From Sporobacter sp942492735 (GTDB lineage: Bacteria; Bacillota; Clostridia; Oscillospirales; Oscillospiraceae), in NCBI GenBank assembly GCA_942492735.1, contig OW818648.1, positions 744,001 through 808,000 on the forward strand: a DNA stretch of 64,000 bases, written 5' to 3'. Shown here one piece after another: positions 44,053-51,964 of the stretch. The notes beneath the pieces are model-generated. The model made no database searches and was not told the DNA's origin. It worked only from the letters and a program-made list of their open reading frames with translations. The position numbers and the translations under genes are program-made. Numbering within the stretch: position 1 is the first letter of the stretch; each line of letters begins with the position of its first letter.

Positions 44053-44328
44053 ATGAATAAAGCAGATCTTATTAGCAAAATCGCTGTAAATTCAGGACTT
44101 TCAAAGAAGGACAGCGAAAAGGCGCTCGCCGCCGCTATCGATGCGATTACAGAATCACTTAAGGACGGGGAAAAAGTTCAGCTCGTCGGCTTTGGCATCT
44201 TCGATGTGAAAGAGCGCGCTGCCCGCACTGGCCGCAACCCGAAAACAAAAGAAGCCATCAAAATTCCTGCTTCGAGAACACCTCAGTTTAAGGCCGGCAA
44301 AGCTCTTAAGGACGCTGTCGCGAAGTAG
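44053..44328 (+). CDS. hup: HU family nucleoid protein
   Basis: This small dimeric DNA-bending protein of 91 residues is of normal HU length. It has the start MNKADLISKIAVNSGLSKKD, the motif GFGIFDVKERAARTGRNPKT (about 47-66) whose beta arms wrap DNA, and the end FKAGKALKDAVAK. AGGAGG stands 9 nt before the ATG at 44053. In Bacillota this gene commonly sits between mazG and the S4-domain gene, as here. It has a good intrinsic terminator behind it. Confidence 0.96.
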   Translation: MNKADLISKIAVNSGLSKKDSEKALAAAIDAITESLKDGEKVQLVGFGIFDVKERAARTGRNPKTKEAIKIPASRTPQFKAGKALKDAVAK

Positions 44329-44379
44329 TTCATTTCGACACGCCTGAATTTCGGTGCAATTAATTATTTATCATGTTAT

Positions 44380-44416
44380 AATAACGGCACGGATTATTTC
44401 GTGCCGTTATTTTTTA
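44380..44416 (+). terminator. Terminator of hup, overlapping an extended -10 element
   Basis: Arms AATAACGGCACG (44380-44391) and CGTGCCGTTATT (44400-44411) with an 8-nt loop are followed by a T-run. The sequence TGTTATAAT at 44374-44382, an extended -10 motif, overlaps its left edge and could start transcription towards the S4-domain gene, with only a weak -35. Confidence 0.8.
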
Positions 44417-44449
44417 TTAGAGCACTATTATAATCAACAGGAGGTTTTT

Positions 44450-44692
44450 ATGAGGCTTGACAAATATCTCAAGATTTCAAGGCTAATTAAACGCCGCACT
44501 GTGGCAAACGACGCGTGTGACAACGCGCGCGTCACCGTCAACGGACGCCCGGCCAAAGCATCCTACGATGTTAAAATCGGTGATGTTCTCGAAATCCGTT
44601 TTGGTCAGCGCGCGCTTAAAGTCGAGGTCACGGCCATCAATGACTATGCACAAAAAGCCGACGCCAACGCCATGTACCGTGAGATCGTGTAG
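44450..44692 (+). CDS. rqcP: S4-domain RNA-binding protein, RqcP (YabO) type
   Basis: RqcP works with RqcH in ribosome-associated quality control, adding alanine tails to stalled nascent chains on 50S subunits. The 80-residue protein is a single S4 domain: MRLDKYLKISRLIKRRTVAN at the start, then VTVNGRPAKASYDVKIGDVLEIRFG (about 26-50 in part). Size and neighbourhood (mazG, hup) match YabO rather than the larger Hsp15. ATG 44450 has AGGAGG 6 nt upstream and is certain; a longer frame from 44354 would include the hup terminator. yabP, yabQ and divIC, which often follow, are absent. Confidence 0.93.
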   Translation: MRLDKYLKISRLIKRRTVANDACDNARVTVNGRPAKASYDVKIGDVLEIRFGQRALKVEVTAINDYAQKADANAMYREIV

Positions 44693-44736
44693 GGGTAGCA
44701 TTAAAAAAGCAACCGAAGGGAACCTAGCAAAAAGAC

Positions 44737-45195
44737 ATGATAAAAAAACTAAAAACGACGATACAAAAAACAGCTGCGTTCATAAAAAGTCCCCGCGGGG
44801 AGATGCTCCGCTACATTTTCATCGGCGGCTGCACGACACTGCTGGATTATCTTGTTTATCAAGCGATGGTGCTCTTTTTACACGCCGACATCACCTCCAG
44901 TAATTTCATAAGCGCTGTTTTGGCTATTTTGTTTGCCTATCTCACGAACAAATTCTTCGTTTTTGTCAGCCGCGCCTCCAGTTTTAGTGAACACGCCGCG
45001 GAGTTTATTAAGTTCATGGCATCCCGACTTTTTACCCTGGTGTTGGAGCTTACCGGCGTCTTTCTGCTTGTCAACGTCCTGGGGCAAGATTACCGCATAG
45101 GGAAAGGCCTGACAATTGTCGTTGTCATCATTATCAACTACATCCTGAGTAAATTTCTCGTATTCGGCAAAAATAAGCGCACCCAGCACGAATAA
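44737..45195 (+). CDS. GtrA family membrane protein
   Basis: The 152-residue protein has four membrane segments (about 30-50, 53-72, 85-112 and 118-140) and the GtrA pattern of a short polar N-terminus leading into LRYIFIGGCTTLLDYLVYQA (about 25-44) and FAYLTNKFFVFVS (about 67-79). GtrA proteins are thought to flip polyprenyl-linked sugars for wall or surface glycosylation. It lies 44 nt after rqcP and is followed by a strong hairpin. Its presence beside a SpoVB-like flippase gene hints at cell-surface sugar work, which is inference. Confidence 0.87.
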   Translation: MIKKLKTTIQKTAAFIKSPRGEMLRYIFIGGCTTLLDYLVYQAMVLFLHADITSSNFISAVLAILFAYLTNKFFVFVSRASSFSEHAAEFIKFMASRLFTLVLELTGVFLLVNVLGQDYRIGKGLTIVVVIIINYILSKFLVFGKNKRTQHE

Positions 45196-45198
45196 CCT

Positions 45199-45236
45199 GC
45201 AAGACCCCCGGTCAATAAAAAGCCCGGGGGTCTTGC
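45199..45236. terminator. Strong hairpin between gtrA and the convergent DUF5131 gene
   Basis: Thirteen-base-pair arms GCAAGACCCCCGG and CCGGGGGTCTTGC enclose a 12-nt A-rich loop. It begins a few bases after the gtrA stop and lies just before the convergent DUF5131 stop. There is no T-run, so it may block transcription from both sides only partly. Confidence 0.6.
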
Positions 45237-45256
45237 CGTCATATATGACGGCGCGT

Positions 45257-45967
45257 TTATGTATTGATACCGGCGCGGCGCGCCTGCGGGTGCTGGAATT
45301 TACGCGCGATTGTATACAGTTTTCCGTCCTTGCGAAAATAACGGCCTGTCTGTTTGAAGGTGAACGGTATCCCCGCCGCAACGCACTGCCGACGCATACT
45401 GAGAATCCAGTCATAATCGCAGACGCGGGCATTCGTGCCGGACTCGCCTCCGGCAACAACGCCTTCGATACACGGCTCGAGGTAATCCGACAAGTCAACC
45501 TGCTCCAGGATCGGCTCGCAGGTAATCCCTTTGTGGCAGATTGGCGCTGTTAACAAAATGGGCAGGCGGAAATCGGCCATCGCCTGATTCTCCACCGTCG
45601 AATAGATGATGACGTTTTCGTAGCCCGTACCCCAGTCCCCGGGCAGCTCGGCATGCAGCCGGTGGATTCTTTTCGTGACAATCAGAAAATCAAGATCAGG
45701 TCTCATTTTGATCATAGCCCAAGCCTCCCTCCGCCACAGGTCCGCTTCGTCCAGAAAAAAATCGGACGTAAAGCAGGTGTACACCGTCTCGCCAGAGGGA
45801 ATTTTCGGCGCGCCCTGCTTGTTTTTCCTCAGAGGCAGATCGAAGCTCTGTGTTTTTGCGACGATACTGCTGTCTCTGCCGTACCGTTCGTCTCCGCGGT
45901 ACACATAACAATTCGCGCAGCCTGGAGAAATTTTACTGCAACCGTGCCATAAATTCCATAGTGCCAT
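45257..45967 (-). CDS. DUF5131 family (phage Gp37/Gp68-like) protein
   Basis: The 236-residue protein starts with the family signature NLWHGCSKISPGCANCYVYRGDERYGRD (in part; Cys at about 10, 17 and 20), followed by VYTCFTSDFFLDEADLWRREAW, FLIVTKRIHR and GGESGTNARVCDYDW. This is the Gp37Gp68/DUF5131 family found in phages and in scattered bacterial genomes. The three-Cys C-x6-C-x2-C pattern and barrel-like repeats look like a radical-SAM relative, but the standard CxxxCxxC is not present, so the chemistry is open. GGGAG precedes the ATG. It is convergent with gtrA and divergent from the response regulator. Confidence 0.8.
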   Translation of the reverse strand: MALWNLWHGCSKISPGCANCYVYRGDERYGRDSSIVAKTQSFDLPLRKNKQGAPKIPSGETVYTCFTSDFFLDEADLWRREAWAMIKMRPDLDFLIVTKRIHRLHAELPGDWGTGYENVIIYSTVENQAMADFRLPILLTAPICHKGITCEPILEQVDLSDYLEPCIEGVVAGGESGTNARVCDYDWILSMRRQCVAAGIPFTFKQTGRYFRKDGKLYTIARKFQHPQARRAGINT

Positions 45968-46105
45968 ATAGCGGCTCCCGTCATGTTCTTTTACAATTTG
46001 TTAATCCATTGTGAATACCGGCGTATTATGATAGGATTAGAATAATAAGCTCATGGTTTACTTAATTATAAGGTGCGCATTTATTTAAGACAAGGGGGTA
46101 TATAC

Positions 46106-46795
46106 ATGCCAAAAAAAGCGCTTGTTATCGAAGATGACATCAATATCGCCGAGCTCCTGCGGCTGTATCTTGAAAAAGACGGCTTCGACGTTTATATCGC
46201 CGATAACGGCGGAAAAGGCGTGTCGGAGTTTGAGCGTCTGGGTCCCGACCTTGTGCTGCTGGATATCATGCTGCCCGTCCTCGACGGATGGGGTGTCTGC
46301 CGTGAAATCAGAAGCGTCTCAAAAGTCCCCATCATCATGCTGACGGCCAAAGGGGAAACCTTTGATAAGGTATCCGGACTTGAGATGGGTGCGGACGATT
46401 ATATCGTGAAGCCTTTCGAAGTGAAGGAGCTCCTCGCCCGCGTCCACGCCGTTATGCGGCGCGCTGACTGTGACGATGGCAAGGCGTTGAAAAAGCTTGT
46501 TTTCGACAAGCTGATCATCAATATGGATTCTTTTGAGCTGATTGTCGACGGAAAAAAAGTCGATGCGCCGCCGAAGGAGATGGAGCTGTTGTTCCACCTC
46601 GCCTCAACGCCCAACCGCGTTTATACACGCAACCAGCTGCTTGACGAAGTCTGGGGCTTTGATTATTTCGGCGATTCCCGCACTGTTGACGTTCATGTAA
46701 AGCGGCTGCGCGAAAAGCTCGAAAATGTGAGTGAAAAATGGACGCTGAAAACAGTTTGGGGCGTCGGATATAAATTTGAATTGATCGCTTCATGA
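46106..46795 (+). CDS. OmpR/PhoB-family response regulator
   Basis: The 229-residue regulator has a receiver domain with the acidic pair ED-D (residues 9-11), the phospho-acceptor Asp53 in LVLLDIMLP, Thr in MLTAKGE and Lys in VKPFEVKEL, and a C-terminal winged helix with RNQLLDEVWGFDYFGDSRTVDVHVKRLREKLE (in part) and KTVWGVGYKFE. I chose ATG 46106 with AAGGGGG 8 nt upstream; the frame open from 46073 has no signal. Its stop overlaps the kinase ATG (ATGA), so regulator and kinase are made together. The signal and targets are unknown. Confidence 0.95.
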   Translation: MPKKALVIEDDINIAELLRLYLEKDGFDVYIADNGGKGVSEFERLGPDLVLLDIMLPVLDGWGVCREIRSVSKVPIIMLTAKGETFDKVSGLEMGADDYIVKPFEVKELLARVHAVMRRADCDDGKALKKLVFDKLIINMDSFELIVDGKKVDAPPKEMELLFHLASTPNRVYTRNQLLDEVWGFDYFGDSRTVDVHVKRLREKLENVSEKWTLKTVWGVGYKFELIAS

Positions 46796-48252
46796 AAAAA
46801 AGTATCTATATCAGAAATTTCTATATGACGGCTGCCATCGTCTTCCTCAGCTTTGTTATCCTCTGTGGCATGTACTTCGCCTGGAGCTACCGGCTTGTTA
46901 TGGGTGAAAAGCAGAAAGCCATGACGTCAACAGCCGACGATATCGTCGAATTCATCAACGCCTTCAGTATGGGGTATGATCTCTCCAGCTTAGACCTGCG
47001 CGTCGCCCTAACTGCTATCTCTAATTCGACAGGCTTTGATATCCTGCTTGCCGACGCGGGAGGCACCGTTATCTCCTGTTCTGACAGGCAGGTCATCTGC
47101 GCACATATAGGCAAAATCATTCCCGATGATGTCCTGTCAGAGATCTCCGCCGGAAACAGCTTCAGCAAAAGCACGGAGCTCGGCGGCCTGTACAATGAAA
47201 TCCGCTATGTTATGGGTGTCCCGCTGCTCAGAAGCATGGACTCTCATGCAATCGGGTATATGTTCCTATCAAGCAAATCCAACGACATGGTCCAGCTCTG
47301 GCGTCAATTTGCCGGCGTCTTTCTGCTCATATCGGTTATTGTCCTGTTCCTGACCTTCGTTATTTCATTTATCACAACAAAAAAACAGGCTGAACCAATT
47401 AACGAGATGGCACTCGCCGCGAGGCGTTTCGCCAGAGGCGATTTCACCGTGCGGGTTGAGGATACCGGACGGATCGACGAGATCGGTCAGCTGACCGAGG
47501 CGTTTAATACAATGGCTGATTCTCTTGAACGCTCGGAGAAGCTACGCTGCGATTTCATCGCCAATGTCTCCCACGAACTAAAAACGCCGATGACCGTCAT
47601 CTCCGGTTTTTCAGACGGACTGCTCGACGGCACGATTCTCCCGGAGAACGCGCGTAAATACCTTGAGGTGATTTCTTCCGAGACGAAGCGTCTGTCCCGG
47701 CTTGTCCGTAACATGCTGGATATGTCACGCATCCAGTCGACGGCTCCGGCGACACTGCTCAGCGGCAGTTTTGACATCTCTGAGCTCATTCGTTTATCTC
47801 TGCTGAGCCTGGGCGGCAAGATTGACGCAAAAGGGCTTGACGTTGAGGCCGAGCTGCCCGAAGAGGCCATCAAAACGCGCGGCGACAAAGATTCCATTAC
47901 GCAGGTGGTTTACAATCTGATTGATAATGCCGTAAAATTTGCCGAACGGGGGTCGACGATCAGGCTTTCCCTATGGAAACAGGGGCCAAGAGCCTTCGTT
48001 TCCGTCGAAAATAAAGGCGAAACAATACCCGCGGAAGAAATGCCTCTCATCTTCGACAGGTTTCATAAAACCGATCGCTCCAGAAGCGAGAACCGTGACG
48101 GCGTCGGGCTCGGACTCTATATCGTCAAAACGATCCTGGACAACCATAACGAGGATATTTTTGTGACAAGCAGCCACGGTATGACAAAATTCACCTTCAC
48201 GCTGACGCTTGCAAGCCATTCAAAACAGCCCGCAGCGCCTCCGACACCGTAG
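46792..48252 (+). CDS. HAMP-containing membrane sensor histidine kinase
   Basis: The 486-residue kinase has membrane segments at about 11-33 and 173-195 enclosing a roughly 140-residue extracytoplasmic sensor domain, a HAMP domain (about 196-248), the DHp helix with the phospho-acceptor His261 in NVSHELKTPM, and a HATPase domain with N box NLIDNAVKFA, G1 DGVGLGLYIVK and a following SSHGMTKFTFTL strand. The sensor domain contains a Cys pair (SCSDRQVICAH, about 95-105) that could respond to redox or metal, which is speculation. It is the cognate partner of the upstream regulator (4-nt overlap). Confidence 0.95.
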   Translation: MKKSIYIRNFYMTAAIVFLSFVILCGMYFAWSYRLVMGEKQKAMTSTADDIVEFINAFSMGYDLSSLDLRVALTAISNSTGFDILLADAGGTVISCSDRQVICAHIGKIIPDDVLSEISAGNSFSKSTELGGLYNEIRYVMGVPLLRSMDSHAIGYMFLSSKSNDMVQLWRQFAGVFLLISVIVLFLTFVISFITTKKQAEPINEMALAARRFARGDFTVRVEDTGRIDEIGQLTEAFNTMADSLERSEKLRCDFIANVSHELKTPMTVISGFSDGLLDGTILPENARKYLEVISSETKRLSRLVRNMLDMSRIQSTAPATLLSGSFDISELIRLSLLSLGGKIDAKGLDVEAELPEEAIKTRGDKDSITQVVYNLIDNAVKFAERGSTIRLSLWKQGPRAFVSVENKGETIPAEEMPLIFDRFHKTDRSRSENRDGVGLGLYIVKTILDNHNEDIFVTSSHGMTKFTFTLTLASHSKQPAAPPTP

Positions 48253-48440
48253 TTTACAAATTATTAAAAGTCTATTCACACAAAATATGTAATTATGGAT
48301 TAACATGACATTATTGAAACGAACATTATCGGCTTCGCGGTGCCTCTTCACAATACCCCTGTTTTATGAATCTTCACCGTGCCTTCCTCCCACTGCCGTA
48401 ATGACACGCTTCAATCTATCCCGATAACTCCCTCTCTTTT

Positions 48441-48476
48441 TCGAAAAGCCCCCGACGAAAGTCGGGGGCTTTTCGA
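48441..48476. terminator. Bidirectional terminator between the kinase and exporter-family genes
   Basis: Sixteen-base arms TCGAAAAGCCCCCGAC and GTCGGGGGCTTTTCGA enclose a GAAA tetraloop, so each strand shows a GC stem ending in TTTT. It can serve the minus-strand gene ending at 48494 and plus-strand read-through from the kinase. The rest of the 241-nt gap holds nothing recognisable. Confidence 0.8.
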
Positions 48477-48493
48477 ATCTTCTGATTTTGTTC

Positions 48494-48982
48494 TCAGTTA
48501 AAAATCTTCGTAAAGCCGTATGTAATCCCCAACACGAGGAATCCGGCAATAACCACACCCGCAGCGATGGCTGGCAGGGCGGATTTAAGCCGTATGTTCA
48601 AAATCGCCGCAATCAATGCGCCTGTCCACGCACCCGTTCCCGGCAGCGGTATCGCAACGAAGATCATCAGCCCGATGAGCTCACTTTTATATAAGGTATC
48701 CCCCTTTGAAATGGCCTTTTTCTCGAGACGCTCCGCAATGCTGGCGAGCTTCGGGCTCTTTTTCTGCATCCATGCAAAAATTCGGCGGATAAAAATGATG
48801 ATGAATGGGACCGGCAGCAGATTGCCCACAACGCTGATCACCGCGCTCAGTATCGGGCTGAGGCCCATGGCAACGCCGATGGGAATTGCGCCGCGCAGCT
48901 CAACAATGGGCAGCATCGAGACGACAAATGTAATGAGCATTTTCCCCAGCTGCGAGGACTCCAAATATTCCAAGATGTTCAA
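48494..48982 (-). CDS. Small multidrug export family (COG2426) membrane protein
   Basis: The 162-residue protein has about four membrane segments and the COG2426 pattern SMLPIVELRGAIPIG (about 22-36), PVPFIIIFIRRIF, a charged cytoplasmic loop (KKSPKLASIAERLEKKA) and FVAIPLPGTGAWTGALIAA (about 107-125). The family name is historical; transport has not been shown for most members. I favour the TTG at 48982, which has GGGAG 8 nt upstream; an in-frame TTG at 48997 would swallow that site. It follows uvrB by about 23 nt in the same direction. Confidence 0.82.
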   Translation of the reverse strand: MNILEYLESSQLGKMLITFVVSMLPIVELRGAIPIGVAMGLSPILSAVISVVGNLLPVPFIIIFIRRIFAWMQKKSPKLASIAERLEKKAISKGDTLYKSELIGLMIFVAIPLPGTGAWTGALIAAILNIRLKSALPAIAAGVVIAGFLVLGITYGFTKIFN

Positions 48983-49005
48983 TGTCAGTACTCCCAACGT
49001 TTATT

Positions 49006-50973
49006 TTACGGCTGACCGCGCAGCTTGATGATTCTGTCGCGTAAAACGGCGGCGTATTCGAATTCCAGCATTTTAGCGGCGTTCGCCATTTCTTTCTCGA
49101 GCTTGGCGACTGCCTCGTCGCGTTCATGGCGGGTCATTTTGACGTTGCTGTCGCCCTTGGCAGTGATATCCTCATCCTTTGTTATCTCAAGGAGGTCGCG
49201 GACGCTCTTGATGATTGTCGTCGGCGTGATACCGTGCGCTTCGTTAAAGGCCGCCTGCCTGGTACGGCGGCGCGCCGTCTCATCCATTGCCGCACGCATT
49301 GACCGCGTTATCGTGTTGGCATACATAATAACAGTACCCTCTGAATTTCGCGCGGCGCGTCCAATTGTCTGCACGAGTGCGGTCTCGCTGCGTAGGAATC
49401 CCTCTTTATCGGCGTCTAGAATCGCCACGAGCGACACCTCCGGCAGGTCGAGGCCTTCCCTCAAGAGATTGATGCCGACAAGCGCGTCAAATTCGCCCAG
49501 CCGCAGGTCGCGGATGATCTCCATGCGCTCCATTGTCGTGATATCGGAGTGCATATATCGGACGCGTATTCCGACACCAGTCAAATAGCCGGTCAGATCC
49601 TCTGCCATTTTTTTCGTCAGCGTCGTGACAAGCGTCCGTTCGCCTTTTTTTGTCCGTGCGTTGATCTCCCCAATTAAATCATCGATCTGCCCGTCAACGG
49701 GGCGCACCGTGATGATCGGGTCCAAAAGCCCGGTCGGCCGGATAATCTGTTCGACGATCTGTGACGAACGGGATTTTTCATAGTCGGTCGGTGTTGCCGA
49801 AACATAGATCATCTGATGGATGCGCTCTGTGAATTCATGGAACTTCAGCGGCCTGTTGTCAAACGCCGACGGCAGGCGGAAGCCGTATTCGACGAGGTTC
49901 TCTTTCCGTGCGCGGTCGCCGTTATACATCGCGCGTACCTGCGGCAGCGTCACATGACTCTCGTCAACAAACAGGATAAAATCCTTCGGGAAATAATCGA
50001 TAAGCGTCATTGGCGAAGACCCCTCCGGCCGACCCGTAATAACGCGCGAATAGTTTTCGATACCGGTGCAGTAGCCGAGCTCCCGCATCATCTCAATATC
50101 GTACATTGTGCGCTGATGAATCCGCTGCGCCTCGACCAGCTTGTTTTCGCGCTCAAAATGCTCGACCCTTGCCATCATTTCAGCCTGAATCTCTTTGACC
50201 GCGTTTTCCATTTTATCCGTCGTTGTGACATAGTGCGACGCCGGGTAAATTGCTACATGCGACAAGTTCTTAACAGGTGTACCAGTGACGACATTCACTT
50301 CGCTGATACGGTCGATTTCATCGCCGAAAAATTCAACGCGGACAGCATTATCTCTCGAATACGCCGGAAATATCTCAACGGTGTCGCCCCGGACGCGGAA
50401 CATGTTGCGCTCGAAGGCGATATCATTTCTGCCGTAGCGGATTTCAACGAGCTTCTTTAAAAGTGCGTCCCTGTCCCGCGTCTGCCCGACGCGGAGCGAG
50501 ACGACCATGTTCGCGTAATCGATAGGGTCGCCGAGACCGTAAATGCAGCTGACGGAGGAAACGACGATAACATCTCGGCGCTCGAAAAGCGATGAGGTCG
50601 CCGAGTGACGGAGCCGTTCAATCTCGTCATTGATGGCGCTGTCCTTCTCAATAAACGTATCTGTATGCGGGATGTACGCCTCCGGCTGATAGTAGTCATA
50701 ATAAGAGACGAAAAACTCAACGGCATTTTCAGGGAAGAATTCTTTAAACTCACTGCAGAGCTGTGCCGCCAGTGTTTTATTATGCGCCAGAATCAGCGCC
50801 GGGCGCTGGAGCTTTTCGATGACCTTTGCCATTGTATATGTTTTACCGGAGCCTGTGACGCCCAGCAGCGTCTGCTCCTCAAACCCCAGCTCCGCCCCCC
50901 GCGCTAGCGCCTCAATCGCCTCCGGCTGATCGCCTGCGGGAGAATATTCACTTACAACTTTAAAATCAGGCAT
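49006..50973 (-). CDS. uvrB: Excinuclease ABC subunit B
   Basis: UvrB verifies DNA damage and positions UvrC in nucleotide excision repair. The 655-residue protein has Walker A GVTGSGKT (residues 38-45), the damage-probing beta-hairpin in YYDYYQPEAYIP (about 92-103), DESH (Walker B), SATPTDYE, the Arg-finger motif QTIGRAARN and a C-terminal UVR domain from about 615 that binds UvrA or UvrC. I chose ATG 50973 because GAGG lies directly upstream; the in-frame ATG at 51024 sits inside a repeat. uvrA lies 7.7 kb away in the opposite direction, so the usual uvrB-uvrA adjacency is broken. No LexA site was identified upstream. Confidence 0.96.
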   Translation of the reverse strand: MPDFKVVSEYSPAGDQPEAIEALARGAELGFEEQTLLGVTGSGKTYTMAKVIEKLQRPALILAHNKTLAAQLCSEFKEFFPENAVEFFVSYYDYYQPEAYIPHTDTFIEKDSAINDEIERLRHSATSSLFERRDVIVVSSVSCIYGLGDPIDYANMVVSLRVGQTRDRDALLKKLVEIRYGRNDIAFERNMFRVRGDTVEIFPAYSRDNAVRVEFFGDEIDRISEVNVVTGTPVKNLSHVAIYPASHYVTTTDKMENAVKEIQAEMMARVEHFERENKLVEAQRIHQRTMYDIEMMRELGYCTGIENYSRVITGRPEGSSPMTLIDYFPKDFILFVDESHVTLPQVRAMYNGDRARKENLVEYGFRLPSAFDNRPLKFHEFTERIHQMIYVSATPTDYEKSRSSQIVEQIIRPTGLLDPIITVRPVDGQIDDLIGEINARTKKGERTLVTTLTKKMAEDLTGYLTGVGIRVRYMHSDITTMERMEIIRDLRLGEFDALVGINLLREGLDLPEVSLVAILDADKEGFLRSETALVQTIGRAARNSEGTVIMYANTITRSMRAAMDETARRRTRQAAFNEAHGITPTTIIKSVRDLLEITKDEDITAKGDSNVKMTRHERDEAVAKLEKEMANAAKMLEFEYAAVLRDRIIKLRGQP

Positions 50974-51009
50974 AGGTACCTCGAATTTCTTCTGATTAGG
51001 AATATTTCC

Positions 51010-51080
51010 GTAGGGGCGATTCATGAATCGCCCTCTCCAGACCGCCGGGGAACGGTGGGCGATTCATGAATCGCCCCTAC
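51010..51080. repeat. Inverted pair of GTAGGG-type palindromic repeats
   Basis: GTAGGG plus GCGATTCATGAATCGCC (51010-51032) is followed 24 nt later by the same sequence inverted (51057-51080, ending CCCCTAC). Each copy contains a perfect GGCGATTCATGAATCGCC palindrome. It lies in the gap between uvrB and the inositol-phosphatase-family gene and partly covers the longer uvrB reading frame. Confidence 0.8.
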
Positions 51081-51117
51081 ATTTATTGCATAGCAATCTG
51101 CGTTCGAAGCGGTTTGA

Positions 51118-51915
51118 TCATATTAACAAGCTCTTCAGAGACTCATAAATGCCTGGGCTTGATACAATCAGATTGTTGCTGCGTATACTGTCAGGACTCT
51201 CATCCTCGGGTTCCTTGAAATAGCCGATCGCAGCGCCTGCTTCCTTAGCGATCAGTCTTGCGGCGGCGACATCCCAGGCATTCAGCTGACCCTCGTAGTA
51301 TCCCTGTAATCTGCCGCACGCGACCCAGCAGATATCGAGCGCGGCAGAACCGAGCCGCCGAAAATCCCCGATGTTTGGCAGAAGCCGCTCCATCCTGATA
51401 AAGATATCATGGACGACATCTTTATTTTTAACGTAGGGAAAGCCGGTGGCGACGAGACATGTCTTCAGCACTGAAACATCTTTGACTGTTATTTTCTTGC
51501 CGTTTAAAAATGCGCCCGAGTTCTCAGCGGCGTAAAACAGCTCATCCATGAATGGATTGTACACGACACCGACTCTCACTTGATAATCAGATGCGTATGC
51601 GATCGAGATCGCCGCCATTTGGTGGCCGTTCGCGTAATTGACCGTTCCGTCGATCGGATCGATGATCCAGGTCGGCTTGTCCAGCGTGTAGCTGCGTTCC
51701 GTATCCTCCTCGGACAGGAATAGGTGGTCAGGATACAGCTTCAACACTTCGCTCTTAATAATTTCATTCGATATCAAGTCCGCGTTTGTCACGAGCTCAT
51801 AACCGTATTTCATATCCTCCGTCAGCGCGTCGTCTTCTCTGAGTTTTTTTATGCTCGCGCCGGCAAGCCTTGCAATCCGAATTGTCTCCTGCAGTAATTT
51901 ATCCAAATGTACCAT
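51118..51915 (-). CDS. suhB: Inositol monophosphatase family protein
   Basis: This Mg-dependent, Li-sensitive-type phosphatase fold of 265 residues has the metal-binding motifs SEEDTERS (about 67-74), IIDPIDGTVNYANG (about 85-98) and the C-terminal WDVAAARLIAKEAGA (about 222-236). The true substrate could be inositol phosphate, fructose-1,6-bisphosphate, NADP or 3'-phosphoadenosine phosphate. The ATG at 51915 sits one base after GGAG; a TTG three codons later (51906) has better spacing and may be the start. It lies 49 nt after radC. Confidence 0.88.
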   Translation of the reverse strand: MVHLDKLLQETIRIARLAGASIKKLREDDALTEDMKYGYELVTNADLISNEIIKSEVLKLYPDHLFLSEEDTERSYTLDKPTWIIDPIDGTVNYANGHQMAAISIAYASDYQVRVGVVYNPFMDELFYAAENSGAFLNGKKITVKDVSVLKTCLVATGFPYVKNKDVVHDIFIRMERLLPNIGDFRRLGSAALDICWVACGRLQGYYEGQLNAWDVAAARLIAKEAGAAIGYFKEPEDESPDSIRSNNLIVSSPGIYESLKSLLI

Positions 51916-51964
51916 ACTCCGATACTTATATTTCGTTTCTAAAGTTTACTTGTTGATTGCGTCG

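Noticed and set aside
44878..45498. 206-codon minus-strand frame across gtrA and DUF5131
   Set aside because: It overlaps two well-supported genes and a strong terminator; no ribosome-binding site or family features.
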